This document shows, one piece after another, positions 19,161 to 27,425 of a DNA stretch of 64,000 nucleotides. The notes under the pieces are model-generated. The model ran no database searches. It had not been told where the DNA came from and saw only the letters and a list, made by a program, of their open reading frames with translations. Source of the DNA: Alphaproteobacteria bacterium (GTDB lineage Bacteria; Pseudomonadota; Alphaproteobacteria; UBA8366; Aestuariispiraceae). How positions within the stretch are numbered: the stretch's first letter is position 1; the number at the start of each line of letters is the position of its first letter. The translations under genes and the position numbers were made by a program. The stretch covers positions 2,798,001 to 2,862,000 of the forward strand of contig JAWPMN010000001.1 in assembly GCA_033344895.1 (NCBI GenBank), in the 5' to 3' direction.

Positions 19161-19724
19161 ATGAAACTGTCCGATCGCGATATTCTGAAACGAATCGAGG
19201 AACGGTCTATTGAGATCGATCCTGCGGAGAAGGTGCGTTTCGGGCCGGTCTCCATTGATCTGACGCTGGACAGCCGGTTTCTCTATTTCAAGCATGAGCA
19301 ATTGTCGGTCATCGATGTCGACAAGGGGCTGGGCAATCAGGACCCGATGGCGCAGTACGACGTGCCGGAAAATGAGGCCTTTATCCTGCAGCCCAAGGCC
19401 TTTGCGCTGGGGGCGACGAAGGAACGGGTGAAGATCCCGGACGACCTTGTCGGCTGGCTGGACGGGCGATCGAGCCTGGCGCGGATCGGCCTGATGGTTC
19501 ACGCGACGGCACATACGCTGGAACCGGGTTGGAACGGCGTGATCACGCTGGAGTTCTTCAATGCCGGCAACATCGCCCTGGCACTGCGACCCGGCATGAG
19601 GGTCTGTGCCGTCAGCTTCGAGCCGCTGACCTCTCCGGCGCTGAATCCCTATGACCGGAAGGAGGGTGCGAAATACGTCAATCAGTCCGGTCCCGTGGCG
19701 AGTCGTGTCGGCAGCGACAGCTAG
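19161..19724 (+). CDS. dcd: dCTP deaminase
   Basis: 187 residues from ATG 19161, preceded by GAGGGAG. It deaminates dCTP to dUTP in thymidylate synthesis. Seen: MKLSDRDILKRIEERSIEI, VRFGPVSIDLTLDSRF, and the catalytic segment DGRSSLARIGLMVHATAH then WNGVITLEFFNAG with the catalytic Glu. The C-terminus carries nucleotide-binding residues (NPYDRKEGAKY). The frame is open upstream but that extension does not match the family. Confidence 0.95.
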   Translation: MKLSDRDILKRIEERSIEIDPAEKVRFGPVSIDLTLDSRFLYFKHEQLSVIDVDKGLGNQDPMAQYDVPENEAFILQPKAFALGATKERVKIPDDLVGWLDGRSSLARIGLMVHATAHTLEPGWNGVITLEFFNAGNIALALRPGMRVCAVSFEPLTSPALNPYDRKEGAKYVNQSGPVASRVGSDS

Positions 19725-19832
19725 TCTCGCGGGTTCGCGACTGCGACGAGATTAGAGAGTGCACAGCAGGTCTGGAAACGCTATATCAGCGCCCGAAACT
19801 GCCTCGAAACACCGTCGGAAATCCATCTACCC

Positions 19833-20807
19833 ATGACCGTTCTCGTTACCGGTGCCGCTGGCTTTATCGGAAGGGCCGTGTCGCAAGTTCTGCTGGCACG
19901 TGGCGAAACCGTCCTCGGAATCGACAATCTGAACGACTATTACGACCCGGCGCTGAAGCATGCCCGTCTGGCAACGCTGAAAGGGCAGGCCGGCTTTTCC
20001 TTCCGCGAACTGGATATTGCGGAAACGGACGATGTACTGGCCCTTCGAACTGCTGGAATCAGGAAGATCGTTCATCTGGCCGCCCAGGCCGGTGTCCGCT
20101 ATTCCCTGAAGAATCCTTACGCCTATGCCCGAACGAACCTGCTGGGCCATCTTAATATCATGGAACTGGCGCGCGGCACGGATGGGCTGGATCATATGGT
20201 CTATGCGTCCTCGTCCTCGGTGTATGGCGGCAATACCAAGGTGCCGTTTTCGGTGGATGACCGGACGGATACGCCAGTGTCGCTGTATGCCGCGACCAAG
20301 CGATCCGACGAGTTGATGAGCCATTCCTACAGCCATCTCTACCGGATCCCAATGACGGGGCTACGCTTCTTCACCGTCTACGGTCCCTGGGGCCGTCCCG
20401 ATATGGCCGCATGGATCTTCACGGAAAAGATGCTGAAAGGTGAGGCGATCCCCGTCTTCAACAATGGCGAGATGAAGCGCGACTTCACCTATATCGACGA
20501 CATCGTCGCGGGCGTCGTCGCCGTGCTCGACGGTCCGCCGACCGTTTCGGAAGACAAGGTGCCGCACCGCGTCTACAACATCGGCAATAACCGTTGCGAA
20601 CCGTTGATGCGGTTGATCCAGATTCTGGAGGACGCGCTGGGCATGGAGGCAAAGAAGGACTTCCAACCGATGCAGCCGGGCGACGTTCAGGCGACCTATG
20701 CTGATATCGACGCCATCGCCGGGGATTTCGGCTATGCGCCGACCACGCCGATCGATGTTGGAATTCCGAAATTCGTCGACTGGTACCGCGGCTACAGGGG
20801 CGTCTGA
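19833..20807 (+). CDS. NAD-dependent epimerase, UDP-glucuronate 4-epimerase-like
   Basis: 324 residues of the extended SDR family. Seen: the NAD-binding VLVTGAAGFIGRAVSQVLL, NDYYDPALKHARL typical of UDP-glucuronate 4-epimerases, VYASSSSVYGGN, and the catalytic YAATKRSDELMSHSYSH (YxxxK). FFTVYGPWGRPDMAAWIFTE supports the UDP-glucuronate 4-epimerase subgroup. Product UDP-galacturonate would feed capsule or LPS synthesis, but no other glycan genes lie nearby. UDP-glucose 4-epimerase is a less likely alternative. Confidence 0.88.
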   Translation: MTVLVTGAAGFIGRAVSQVLLARGETVLGIDNLNDYYDPALKHARLATLKGQAGFSFRELDIAETDDVLALRTAGIRKIVHLAAQAGVRYSLKNPYAYARTNLLGHLNIMELARGTDGLDHMVYASSSSVYGGNTKVPFSVDDRTDTPVSLYAATKRSDELMSHSYSHLYRIPMTGLRFFTVYGPWGRPDMAAWIFTEKMLKGEAIPVFNNGEMKRDFTYIDDIVAGVVAVLDGPPTVSEDKVPHRVYNIGNNRCEPLMRLIQILEDALGMEAKKDFQPMQPGDVQATYADIDAIAGDFGYAPTTPIDVGIPKFVDWYRGYRGV

Positions 20808-20814
20808 TTTTCGT

Positions 20815-21462
20815 TTAGCGTTCCGCGAGGGCCAGCCGTGCCGCAAAGCCGGCGAAGGCGGCCGCAAAACAGCGCTTCATCCATTTTGTCACGGTTTCCG
20901 ACGCCAGGATGCGGTGTCGGACGGCATGCGCCAGCAGCCCATATCCCACAAAGACGGCAAAAGTAAGGGCCATGAATACGGCGGCCAGCGCCAGAATGTG
21001 CGGCAGGGAGCCGGGGGAGGCGGCCGGGACGAATTGCGGGATGAAGGCCAGGAAGAAGATCGACAGCTTCGGGTTCAGGATGTTGATCAGGCTGCCGCGC
21101 AAAGCAACGCCGCCGAGGTCACGCCAGACGCTGCCGCCCGACTTTCTTGCGGCATTGTCCAGTTCGATGCGTCCGCCGTCACGCAGCATGCCCCAGGCGA
21201 GATACAGCAAATAGAGAATGCCAAGGAGTTTCACGACCTGGAAGGCGACCGCGCTGGCGTGCAGAAGGGCCGCCAGGCCGAGCAGGCTGGCAGCGAGATG
21301 CGGTACGATCCCCATCGTGCATCCGAAAGCGGCGGCAATGCCGGGCAATCCACCACGAAACACCCCGATCGATACCGTGTAGATCACGCCCGTGCCGGGG
21401 GCCAGAACGACCAAAGTGGCGGTGATGAGGTATTCGATGGTGATGATGTCCAGGACCGGCAT
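20815..21462 (-). CDS. LysE family amino-acid/metabolite exporter
   Basis: 215 residues from ATG 21462, preceded by GGGAGAGA. Six hydrophobic segments and the LysE/RhtB opening ITIEYLITATLVVLAPGTGV, then FRGGLPGIAAAFGCTMG and ALRGSLINILNPKLSIFFLA (NPK motif) are seen. These inner-membrane proteins export amino acids or homoserine lactones. It converges with the epimerase gene, only 7 bases apart. The substrate is not assignable. Confidence 0.88.
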   Translation of the reverse strand: MPVLDIITIEYLITATLVVLAPGTGVIYTVSIGVFRGGLPGIAAAFGCTMGIVPHLAASLLGLAALLHASAVAFQVVKLLGILYLLYLAWGMLRDGGRIELDNAARKSGGSVWRDLGGVALRGSLINILNPKLSIFFLAFIPQFVPAASPGSLPHILALAAVFMALTFAVFVGYGLLAHAVRHRILASETVTKWMKRCFAAAFAGFAARLALAER

Positions 21463-21529
21463 GTCGATCTCTCCCACTGGTAGAGGGCGTCATCCTATCG
21501 CCGTCTGGAAAGAATGCCAGCCGGAACGC

Positions 21530-21561
21530 AAAAGCGCCGGCAGGGTCACTGCCGACGCTTT
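21530..21561 (-). terminator. Probable intrinsic terminator after yghU
   Basis: AAAGCGCCGGCAG (21531-21543) pairs with CTGCCGACGCTTT (21549-21561) with one mismatch. Read on the minus strand, downstream of the yghU stop, the stem ends in GCTTTTGC, giving a short U-tract. Confidence 0.55.
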
Positions 21562-21587
21562 CAGGGTGCTTCGTGCGCGAGAGACGG

Positions 21588-22454
21588 TCAGAGTCGAACG
21601 CCGGTCTTGCCCTCGAAATCGGCCGCGCTGTGGCGCTCGCGGATCTGTTCGCCTTCTTCGCCCCAGCCGCGATTGACGGACCGTCCGCGTATGACTGCGT
21701 CCCGCTCGCCGATCTCGCGGGTCCAGCGCTGGACGTGCTCGTAGGATTTCACATCCAGGAAAGTGCCGGCGTCGCCGTACTGCTTGCCGAGCGCCAGCAC
21801 GCCGTACCAGGGCCAGGTCGCGATGTCGGCAATCGTGTATTCGTCACCGGCAAGGTATCGGCTGTTAGCCAGATGCCGGTCCAGCACATCCAACTGACGC
21901 TTCACTTCCATGGCAAAGCGGTTGATCGGATATTCCCACTGCTCGGGTGCATAATAGTAGAAGTGCCCGAACCCGCCGCCGAGATAGGGTGCGCTGCCCA
22001 TCTGCCAGAAAAGCCAGTTCATCGTCTCCACGCGCGCCTTGCCGTCGCTTGGCAGGAAGGCGCCGAATTTCTCCGCCAGATAGAAAAGGATGGAACCGGA
22101 TTCAAAAACCCGCGTCGCCGGATCCGTGCTTCGGTCCAGCAGGGCCGGGATTTTGGAGTTCGGGTTGATGTCGACGAAACCGCTGCCGAACTGATCGCCC
22201 TCGCCGATATCGATGTACCAGGCGTCGTATTCCGCGTCCTTGTGGCCGGCTGCCAGCAATTCCTCCAGCATGACAGTGACCTTCACACCGTTCGGCGTGG
22301 CCAGGGAGTAGAGCTGCAGCGGGTTTTCTCCGACCGGCAGTTCCTTGTCGTGGGTCGGCCCGGCGATCGGGCGATTGGTGCTGGCGAACTTGCCGCCGCT
22401 GGCTTTGTCCCAGGTCCAGACCTTGGGCGGTGTGTAGGTTGCGGAATCGCTCAT
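21588..22454 (-). CDS. yghU: Glutathione-dependent disulfide-bond oxidoreductase (YghU type)
   Basis: 288 residues from ATG 22454, preceded by CAGGGGAAA. A nu-class GST-like protein with disulfide reductase activity toward GSH-linked substrates. Seen: the YghU-typical lead-in (YTPPKVWTWDK; FASTNRPIAGPTHDKELPVG), the thioredoxin fold (LYSLATPNGVKVTVMLEEL), SKIPALLDRS, ESGSILFYLAEKF, and the C-terminal helical domain EYTIADIATWPWYGVLA. Length equals the E. coli protein. Two other GST genes occur at 48.1 and 57.5 kb but are shorter and of a different class. Confidence 0.9.
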   Translation of the reverse strand: MSDSATYTPPKVWTWDKASGGKFASTNRPIAGPTHDKELPVGENPLQLYSLATPNGVKVTVMLEELLAAGHKDAEYDAWYIDIGEGDQFGSGFVDINPNSKIPALLDRSTDPATRVFESGSILFYLAEKFGAFLPSDGKARVETMNWLFWQMGSAPYLGGGFGHFYYYAPEQWEYPINRFAMEVKRQLDVLDRHLANSRYLAGDEYTIADIATWPWYGVLALGKQYGDAGTFLDVKSYEHVQRWTREIGERDAVIRGRSVNRGWGEEGEQIRERHSAADFEGKTGVRL

Positions 22455-22645
22455 CAATTTCCCCTGACTCTGAATGATTCGGCGCTCGCCGAAGAGATCC
22501 GGGCGCCTTGCCCCGCACAAGGTTGGGGTTGTCGGGCGATCTGACAAGGTTTTGGAACAATTATTCTAGTATCAGGACCTGTGACCGGGTTGTGTTCATT
22601 CCCGCGCATCGGTCATAACGTAGCGTGGCTGATTGGAGGGCGAGC

Positions 22646-23224
22646 ATGAGGGTCCTGAAACGAGAAACCTATCGCCGTGTGCCCTGGCGCAACGGTCTTG
22701 GTGAGACCGAGGAAATTGCCGTGCAGACCTCTGCCGTTCCTGGCTGTGCGTTCGACTGGCGTATATCGATGGCGCCTGTCGTAGCGCCTGGCGCCTTTTC
22801 CGTGTTTCCGGACGTTGACCGCATTCTGACCGTCATCGAAGGGGCCGGGCTGCGCCTGACATGGCCTGAGGATGACGGGGAAGCCCTGCATTGTCTGCCG
22901 GGACAGCCGGCCGCCTTTGCGGGGGACCGTACCTGTCATGCCGCGCTTCTGAACGGGCCGATCGTCGACCTGAACGTCATGACACGGCGCGAAGGCTGGC
23001 AGGCGGAGGTCGAGGCACGCGACCGGGTCGCGCCGCGCCCCGGCACCGTCCATCATCTGATCTTTGCGATGGACGGACCGGTTGAAGGCGCTGTGGGCGG
23101 CGTCCCAGTCCTGCTGGATTCCCGCGACACGCTATGGCTGGCCGGATCGGAAGTCGAAGCGGCGGAAATCACGGGGCGCTGGCTGGATATACAGCTGCGC
23201 CCCGCTGAATTACCGGGGATCTAG
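22646..23224 (+). CDS. HutD/Ves family protein
   Basis: 192 residues from ATG 22646, with GGAGGG upstream. A small cupin-like fold protein; the family is linked to histidine utilisation (HutD) or cold response (Ves) without a proven reaction. Seen: YRRVPWRNGLGETEEIAV at the N-terminus, FDWRISMAPVVAPGAFSVFP, and LNVMTRREGWQAEV. No hut genes are nearby, so the role here is open. Confidence 0.85.
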   Translation: MRVLKRETYRRVPWRNGLGETEEIAVQTSAVPGCAFDWRISMAPVVAPGAFSVFPDVDRILTVIEGAGLRLTWPEDDGEALHCLPGQPAAFAGDRTCHAALLNGPIVDLNVMTRREGWQAEVEARDRVAPRPGTVHHLIFAMDGPVEGAVGGVPVLLDSRDTLWLAGSEVEAAEITGRWLDIQLRPAELPGI

Positions 23225-23239
23225 CCGCCGACGCGAACG

Positions 23240-23506
23240 CTACTCCTGGGCGGTCATGCCACGGGCAATACCCAGCAGCTTCTCGGCGAAGACGAAGTTC
23301 GCCTGGGTGCAAAGGTGATCCGCGATCTGGACCATGCTGGCGACTTCTTCTTTCACCTTGGCGGAGACGGCGGATTCCTCGTTGGAGGCCCGTGCATCGG
23401 CTACCGCCTGAAGGCAGGTTTTCTTGTCGGTCACCGTCTGCGCGGAGGCCGAGACAACCGGGGCGACCAGCAGCAGGGCCGCGAAGGGAAGAACAAAAGC
23501 TTTCAT
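23240..23506 (-). CDS. Small exported protein, unknown function
   Basis: 88 residues from ATG 23506. The signal peptide (MKAFVLPFAALLLVAPVVSA, then SAQ) leads a short helical mature domain with two cysteines (KKTCLQAVADAR and DHLCTQANFV) that could form one disulfide. No family is recognised. It converges with hutD, 15 bases apart. Confidence 0.65.
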   Translation of the reverse strand: MKAFVLPFAALLLVAPVVSASAQTVTDKKTCLQAVADARASNEESAVSAKVKEEVASMVQIADHLCTQANFVFAEKLLGIARGMTAQE

Positions 23507-23730
23507 GTGACAACTCCACCCGGCGGATTGTTCGGGCGAAAACGGCGCGGGCCATCCAGCACCCACCCTACACGCATCGCCGCCGCGTGCGCTTGGCGGC
23601 ATTACATATAAATCCGAGCGAATGTCTATCAGGATATCGACGGATTGCCCCGCTGGAGAAGCATGGCCCCCATGCAACCGTGTCCTATCGACATGATTCC
23701 CACCTGCGGCACAGCAGCAACGGTGCGGAA

Positions 23731-23758
23731 AAGCAAAGGGCCGCCGGTTGGGCGGCCC
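23731..23758 (-). terminator. Intrinsic terminator after the divergent MTHFR gene
   Basis: GGGCCGCC (23738-23745) and GGCGGCCC (23751-23758) form a perfect eight-base GC stem with a five-base loop. On the minus strand, 47 bases past the MTHFR stop, it is followed by CTTTGCTTTTCC. It should end the transcript of the one-carbon genes coming from the right. Confidence 0.75.
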
Positions 23759-23804
23759 ATGCCAAATACGGGTTTCCGCGGCGCCTTCGGGCCGGGGGCG
23801 GAGA

Positions 23805-24725
23805 TCACTCGACAGCGTAATCCGTCTTGAAGCCGCCTTTCTTGTTCAGCTCGAACTTGCCGTCCTGTACGGCATAGAGCCACGCTGCGGACTTCTTCAG
23901 GCCGCCCAGCGGATAGAGGTGGCTCTGAACGATGCCGCAGGTCGGGTCGGTCGCCTTGTATACGGCCAGGTCGCGGACCAGCTTGTCCGGCTCACTGACG
24001 GTCATCAGCTTGGCCACGTTGCGGGCCTGCTTGGCGATGAAGCGCATGGAATTGCCGATGCCGCAGGCCTGGGCATGCTTCATCAGCGTCTTGATCGTGG
24101 CCAGACCAGGAATGCCGATATGGATCGGCAACTCGTTGCCCTCGGACCGGATCTTGCGGTCCCAGGCGATCAGCGGCTCGGCCTCGAAGCAGAACTGCGT
24201 CGCGATGTAGAGATGCATCGGGCTCTGCCGGGCGTATTCGTTCTTGTCCAGCATGGCGCGGACGACTTCGGCCGCAGGAATGTCAGGGCTGCCTTCCGGG
24301 TGGCCGGCGACACCCAGGCTCTTGATGCCGTATTTCTCGAAGAGACCGAGGCGCAGGATCTGCATCGACTCGGTGAATTCGCCGACCGGATTGTCGACAC
24401 CGCCGCCGATCAGCAGGGCCTCTTCGACCCCGGTCTCGGCGGTCAGCATCTTCAGGTTCTCTTCGAAGAACGCCTTGGTCGGGATGGACCGCGCCGCGAA
24501 ATGCGGTACCGGACGCATGCCCTGATCCTTCAGCTTCTTGACCGTCGTGACGGTGTCACGAAAGTCGGAGCCGGGCAGGAAGGTGACATAGACAATCTGG
24601 TTCGGTCGCAGAACCTCCCGGAAGTCGTCGATCTTGGCGGCCCCGCCCGGCGTGACTTCCAGGGTGGTGGTGCTCATGAAATCGATGATCTGGTCGACTT
24701 CGGACATGGCCTTGGGTTCCGTCAT
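23805..24725 (-). CDS. Divergent methylenetetrahydrofolate reductase paralogue
   Basis: 306 residues from ATG 24725. A TIM-barrel flavoprotein of the MTHFR family, interconverting methylene-THF and methyl-THF. Seen: STTTLEVTPGG carries the Glu that replaces the FEFFPPR motif of MetF, then TFLPGSDFRDTVTTVKKLKD, GMRPVPHFAARSI, LLIGGGVDNPVGEFTES, and LGVAGHPEGSPDI (HPE). A canonical MetF copy is at 29.4 kb, so this is a second, specialised enzyme. Its neighbours (RamA-like activator, methyl-THF methyltransferase) suggest it serves the corrinoid system. Direction (making or oxidising methyl-THF) cannot be told from sequence. Confidence 0.87.
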   Translation of the reverse strand: MTEPKAMSEVDQIIDFMSTTTLEVTPGGAAKIDDFREVLRPNQIVYVTFLPGSDFRDTVTTVKKLKDQGMRPVPHFAARSIPTKAFFEENLKMLTAETGVEEALLIGGGVDNPVGEFTESMQILRLGLFEKYGIKSLGVAGHPEGSPDIPAAEVVRAMLDKNEYARQSPMHLYIATQFCFEAEPLIAWDRKIRSEGNELPIHIGIPGLATIKTLMKHAQACGIGNSMRFIAKQARNVAKLMTVSEPDKLVRDLAVYKATDPTCGIVQSHLYPLGGLKKSAAWLYAVQDGKFELNKKGGFKTDYAVE

Positions 24726-24914
24726 TTGTGCGTCTCCGTGATTTTGACGGAGAGTGCCGCCAAACGCGACGGCGCACCTTGGCGGAAGCGACAAGTTTTC
24801 ATTCCGCGACGACCATCGGCGTCAAGTTAATGAGGTTCCGGAAAGCCACGTTGCGACGGTAACGTCGCGGTTCTAAAATGCTGGCGCGGACCGTTTGCAT
24901 CGTCGCTTGTATGT

Positions 24915-25259
24915 CTATTTTCCAAATTGGCTTTTCAGATTATTCATGACTTCCCAGAATAAATTGAAATCCGAACCTAAGCCGCTGGCACCGGAAATGA
25001 AGTACGCTGCGTCGCCGGATTTCGTGATCTTACACGAAACACTTACCGAAAAATCACCCTGATATTTAAGTTCGAAATGCTCCGGCGTGTCGGCGATTTT
25101 CATAAGAATTTTGAGAGATTGAAAAAGCACGTTCTGAGCTGTGCTTTTGCATTGCTCTAGAGTTTCAGTCTCGCCGGACCAGGATTCCATTATGACCGCG
25201 GCAGAGGCCGCGGGAGACATAATACAGATACCCAAAGCGAAAAGTATTGCCCGAATCAT
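24915..25259 (-). CDS. Small exported protein with atypically low GC
   Basis: 114 residues from ATG 25259, preceded by GGGATGGG. A signal peptide (MIRAILFALGICIMSPAAS) leads a mature domain with two cysteines (LEQCKSTAQ; SVSCKITKSG) and a mixed alpha/beta look. Its DNA is visibly more AT-rich than its neighbours. It sits between the divergent MTHFR gene and the RamA-like gene, splitting what otherwise looks like a one-carbon cluster. No family recognised; possibly a recent insertion. Confidence 0.6.
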   Translation of the reverse strand: MIRAILFALGICIMSPAASAAVIMESWSGETETLEQCKSTAQNVLFQSLKILMKIADTPEHFELKYQGDFSVSVSCKITKSGDAAYFISGASGLGSDFNLFWEVMNNLKSQFGK

Positions 25260-25299
25260 TTGCCCATCCCAATCATAGACCTGTCTGAAGACTGCCGCA

Positions 25300-27369
25300 T
25301 TAGCCCCGGCGCCGCCGACGCCGGCCGCCGTCGCCTTCCGATCCGCCGCCGCCGGCCTTCTTTTCCGGTAGCGCCACGACGCTGGCGAGATTGGGGAAGG
25401 GGGCGGTCTTGTGCGGGAAGGCCATTGCCCCAACAAAATGCTCCTGGAAGCGCGGTTCGACCGCCGTTTCCACTTTCTCGATGGTCGCGACGAGGTCCTT
25501 GATCTCGTCGCGCGCCTTGCGGTTCAGCAGCGCAATACGCGCCCCGGTGCCGGCGGCGTTCCCGACCGAGGCGACCATGTCCAACGGACAATCCGGGATC
25601 AGGCCGAGGATCATCGCGTATTTCGCATCGATATGACTGCCGAAGGCACCGGCCAGCACGACCCGTTCCACTGGCTTGCCCAGTTTGTCGACCAGCAGCT
25701 GTGCCCCGGCATAGAGCGCGGCCTTGGCCAGCTGAATGGCGCGCACGTCCGCCTGGGTGACCCGGATTTCCGGCTCGCCGCGATGCAGGATGTAGGAGAA
25801 AGTGCGGCCCTCCGGCACGATCCGGTCCGATTTCGCCGCCATCGAACCGTCGATGATGCCGTCCTCGGTGATGATTCCGGCCAGGAACATCTCCGCCAGT
25901 ACCTCGATGATCCCCGATCCGCAGATTCCGGATACGCCGATGCGTCTTGTGGAGTCGCTGAACCCTTCGTCGATCGACCAGAGATCGGAGCCGATGACCT
26001 TGAACCGCGGTTCCAGTGTTTCCGGGTCGATGCGCACGCGCTCGATGGCACCCGGCGCGGCGCGCTGGCCGGACGTGATCTGTGCGCCTTCCAGCGCCGG
26101 TCCCGTCGGGCTGGAACAGGCCAGCAGGCGTTCCTTGTTGCCCAGAACGATTTCCGCATTGGTGCCGACATCGACGACCAGCGTCACTTCCTCGCGGTGC
26201 TGCGGGCCCTCCGCCAGGACGACTGCGGCGCAGTCCGCGCCGACATGGCCGGCAACGCAGGGCAGGAAATAGGCACGGGCGCCCTGATTGACCTTGCCCT
26301 TCAGGTCCAGTTCGGTCGCGGAGACCCGCAGGGATTGATTGGTGGCAAGTGCGAAGGGCGCCCAGCCCAGCTCCGTCGGGTCGATCCCCAGGATCAGGTG
26401 GTGCATGATCGGGTTCCCGACCAGCACGAGTTCCAGGATGTCGTTCGGATCGACCATCGCCTCGGTCGCCGCCTGAACCAGCAGATAGCCCAGGGTCTCG
26501 CGCACGGCGTTGGTCATTTCCGCATCGCCGCCGGGGTTCATCATCACATAGCTGACGCGGCTCATCAGATCTTCGCCGAAGCGGATCTGCGGGTTCATCG
26601 CCCCGACCGAGTTGATCACCTCGCCGGTCTGCAGGTCGGTCAGGTGCACCGACATGGTGGTCGATCCGACATCGACCGCGCAACCGAAGGCGGTTTCATG
26701 GAAGCCGGGCCAGACATGCACCAGCTTGTGTTCGTTGCGGACCGCGGCCGTAACCTTCCATTCCCCTTTGCGCAGGGCTTTCTGAAGGACCTGCAGGACC
26801 GGCAAATCCGCCCGGTCGACGGTCAGGCCCCATTGATCCTGAAGCGCCTTTTCCAGTCGCTCCAGGTCGCCGGAGGGGTTGTGCATGTCGGGTTCTTCGA
26901 CCTCGACATAATGAAGGCGCACGATCGGGTCGATTTCGATATTGCGCACTTCCGCGCGTTTCCGGACGACCTGTTTGTGAACCTGGCTGTCGGCCGGAAT
27001 GTCGATGACGAGGTCGCCCTGGATGAAACTGGAGCAGCCGAGCCGCCGATCATCCTTCATCCCGCGCTTCTGCTTGTAGCGTTCTTCGACCTTGCCGAAA
27101 TCGGAGACATTCTCCGGACGGCTCTTCACCTTGAACTTGGAGAAGTCGCCTTTCCCCGGAACGACCTGACAGCGCCCACAGATGCCGCGGCCGCCACAGA
27201 CGGAATCGAGGTCGACCCCCAGGTGACGGGCCGCCTGGAGGATCGGGGTCCCGACCGGGAAATCCCCGCGTTTTCCGGAAGGGGTGAAGACGACATGGGC
27301 CGTCTTCACGCTTTCCTGGGTGGATCCATCACTCGTCTTGTCCGTGTCGGCCGGGTCGATATCCGCCAT
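25300..27369 (-). CDS. RamA-like corrinoid activation protein (2Fe-2S + ASKHA, DUF4445)
   Basis: 689 residues from ATG 27369. It reductively reactivates oxidised Co(II) corrinoid proteins using ATP. Seen: an N-terminal 2Fe-2S ferredoxin domain with SVCGGRGICGRC (Cys 58, 63, 66) and a later Cys in RRLGCSSF; a linker; then the ASKHA ATPase/activator domain with VDVGSTTMSVHLTDL, GNPIMHHLILGIDPTELG, VDVGTNAEIVLGN, SPTGPALEGAQITSG, GICGSGIIEVLAEM and VVLAGAFGSHIDAKYAM. The protein ends in a Gly-rich linker and six arginines. It stands in for the MetH activation domain, which no gene here encodes. It is downstream of, and co-directional with, the methyl-THF methyltransferase gene. Confidence 0.92.
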   Translation of the reverse strand: MADIDPADTDKTSDGSTQESVKTAHVVFTPSGKRGDFPVGTPILQAARHLGVDLDSVCGGRGICGRCQVVPGKGDFSKFKVKSRPENVSDFGKVEERYKQKRGMKDDRRLGCSSFIQGDLVIDIPADSQVHKQVVRKRAEVRNIEIDPIVRLHYVEVEEPDMHNPSGDLERLEKALQDQWGLTVDRADLPVLQVLQKALRKGEWKVTAAVRNEHKLVHVWPGFHETAFGCAVDVGSTTMSVHLTDLQTGEVINSVGAMNPQIRFGEDLMSRVSYVMMNPGGDAEMTNAVRETLGYLLVQAATEAMVDPNDILELVLVGNPIMHHLILGIDPTELGWAPFALATNQSLRVSATELDLKGKVNQGARAYFLPCVAGHVGADCAAVVLAEGPQHREEVTLVVDVGTNAEIVLGNKERLLACSSPTGPALEGAQITSGQRAAPGAIERVRIDPETLEPRFKVIGSDLWSIDEGFSDSTRRIGVSGICGSGIIEVLAEMFLAGIITEDGIIDGSMAAKSDRIVPEGRTFSYILHRGEPEIRVTQADVRAIQLAKAALYAGAQLLVDKLGKPVERVVLAGAFGSHIDAKYAMILGLIPDCPLDMVASVGNAAGTGARIALLNRKARDEIKDLVATIEKVETAVEPRFQEHFVGAMAFPHKTAPFPNLASVVALPEKKAGGGGSEGDGGRRRRRRG

Positions 27370-27425
27370 TTCCGTTCGTGTTCCTCCGGGGATCGGTACG
27401 CGATTGGATGAAGGTGAAAAGAGGG

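Noticed and set aside
25300-27369. Glycerol/sugar kinase-like reading of the ASKHA domain
   Set aside because: The N-terminal 2Fe-2S ferredoxin motif and the DUF4445 landmarks identify a corrinoid activator instead.
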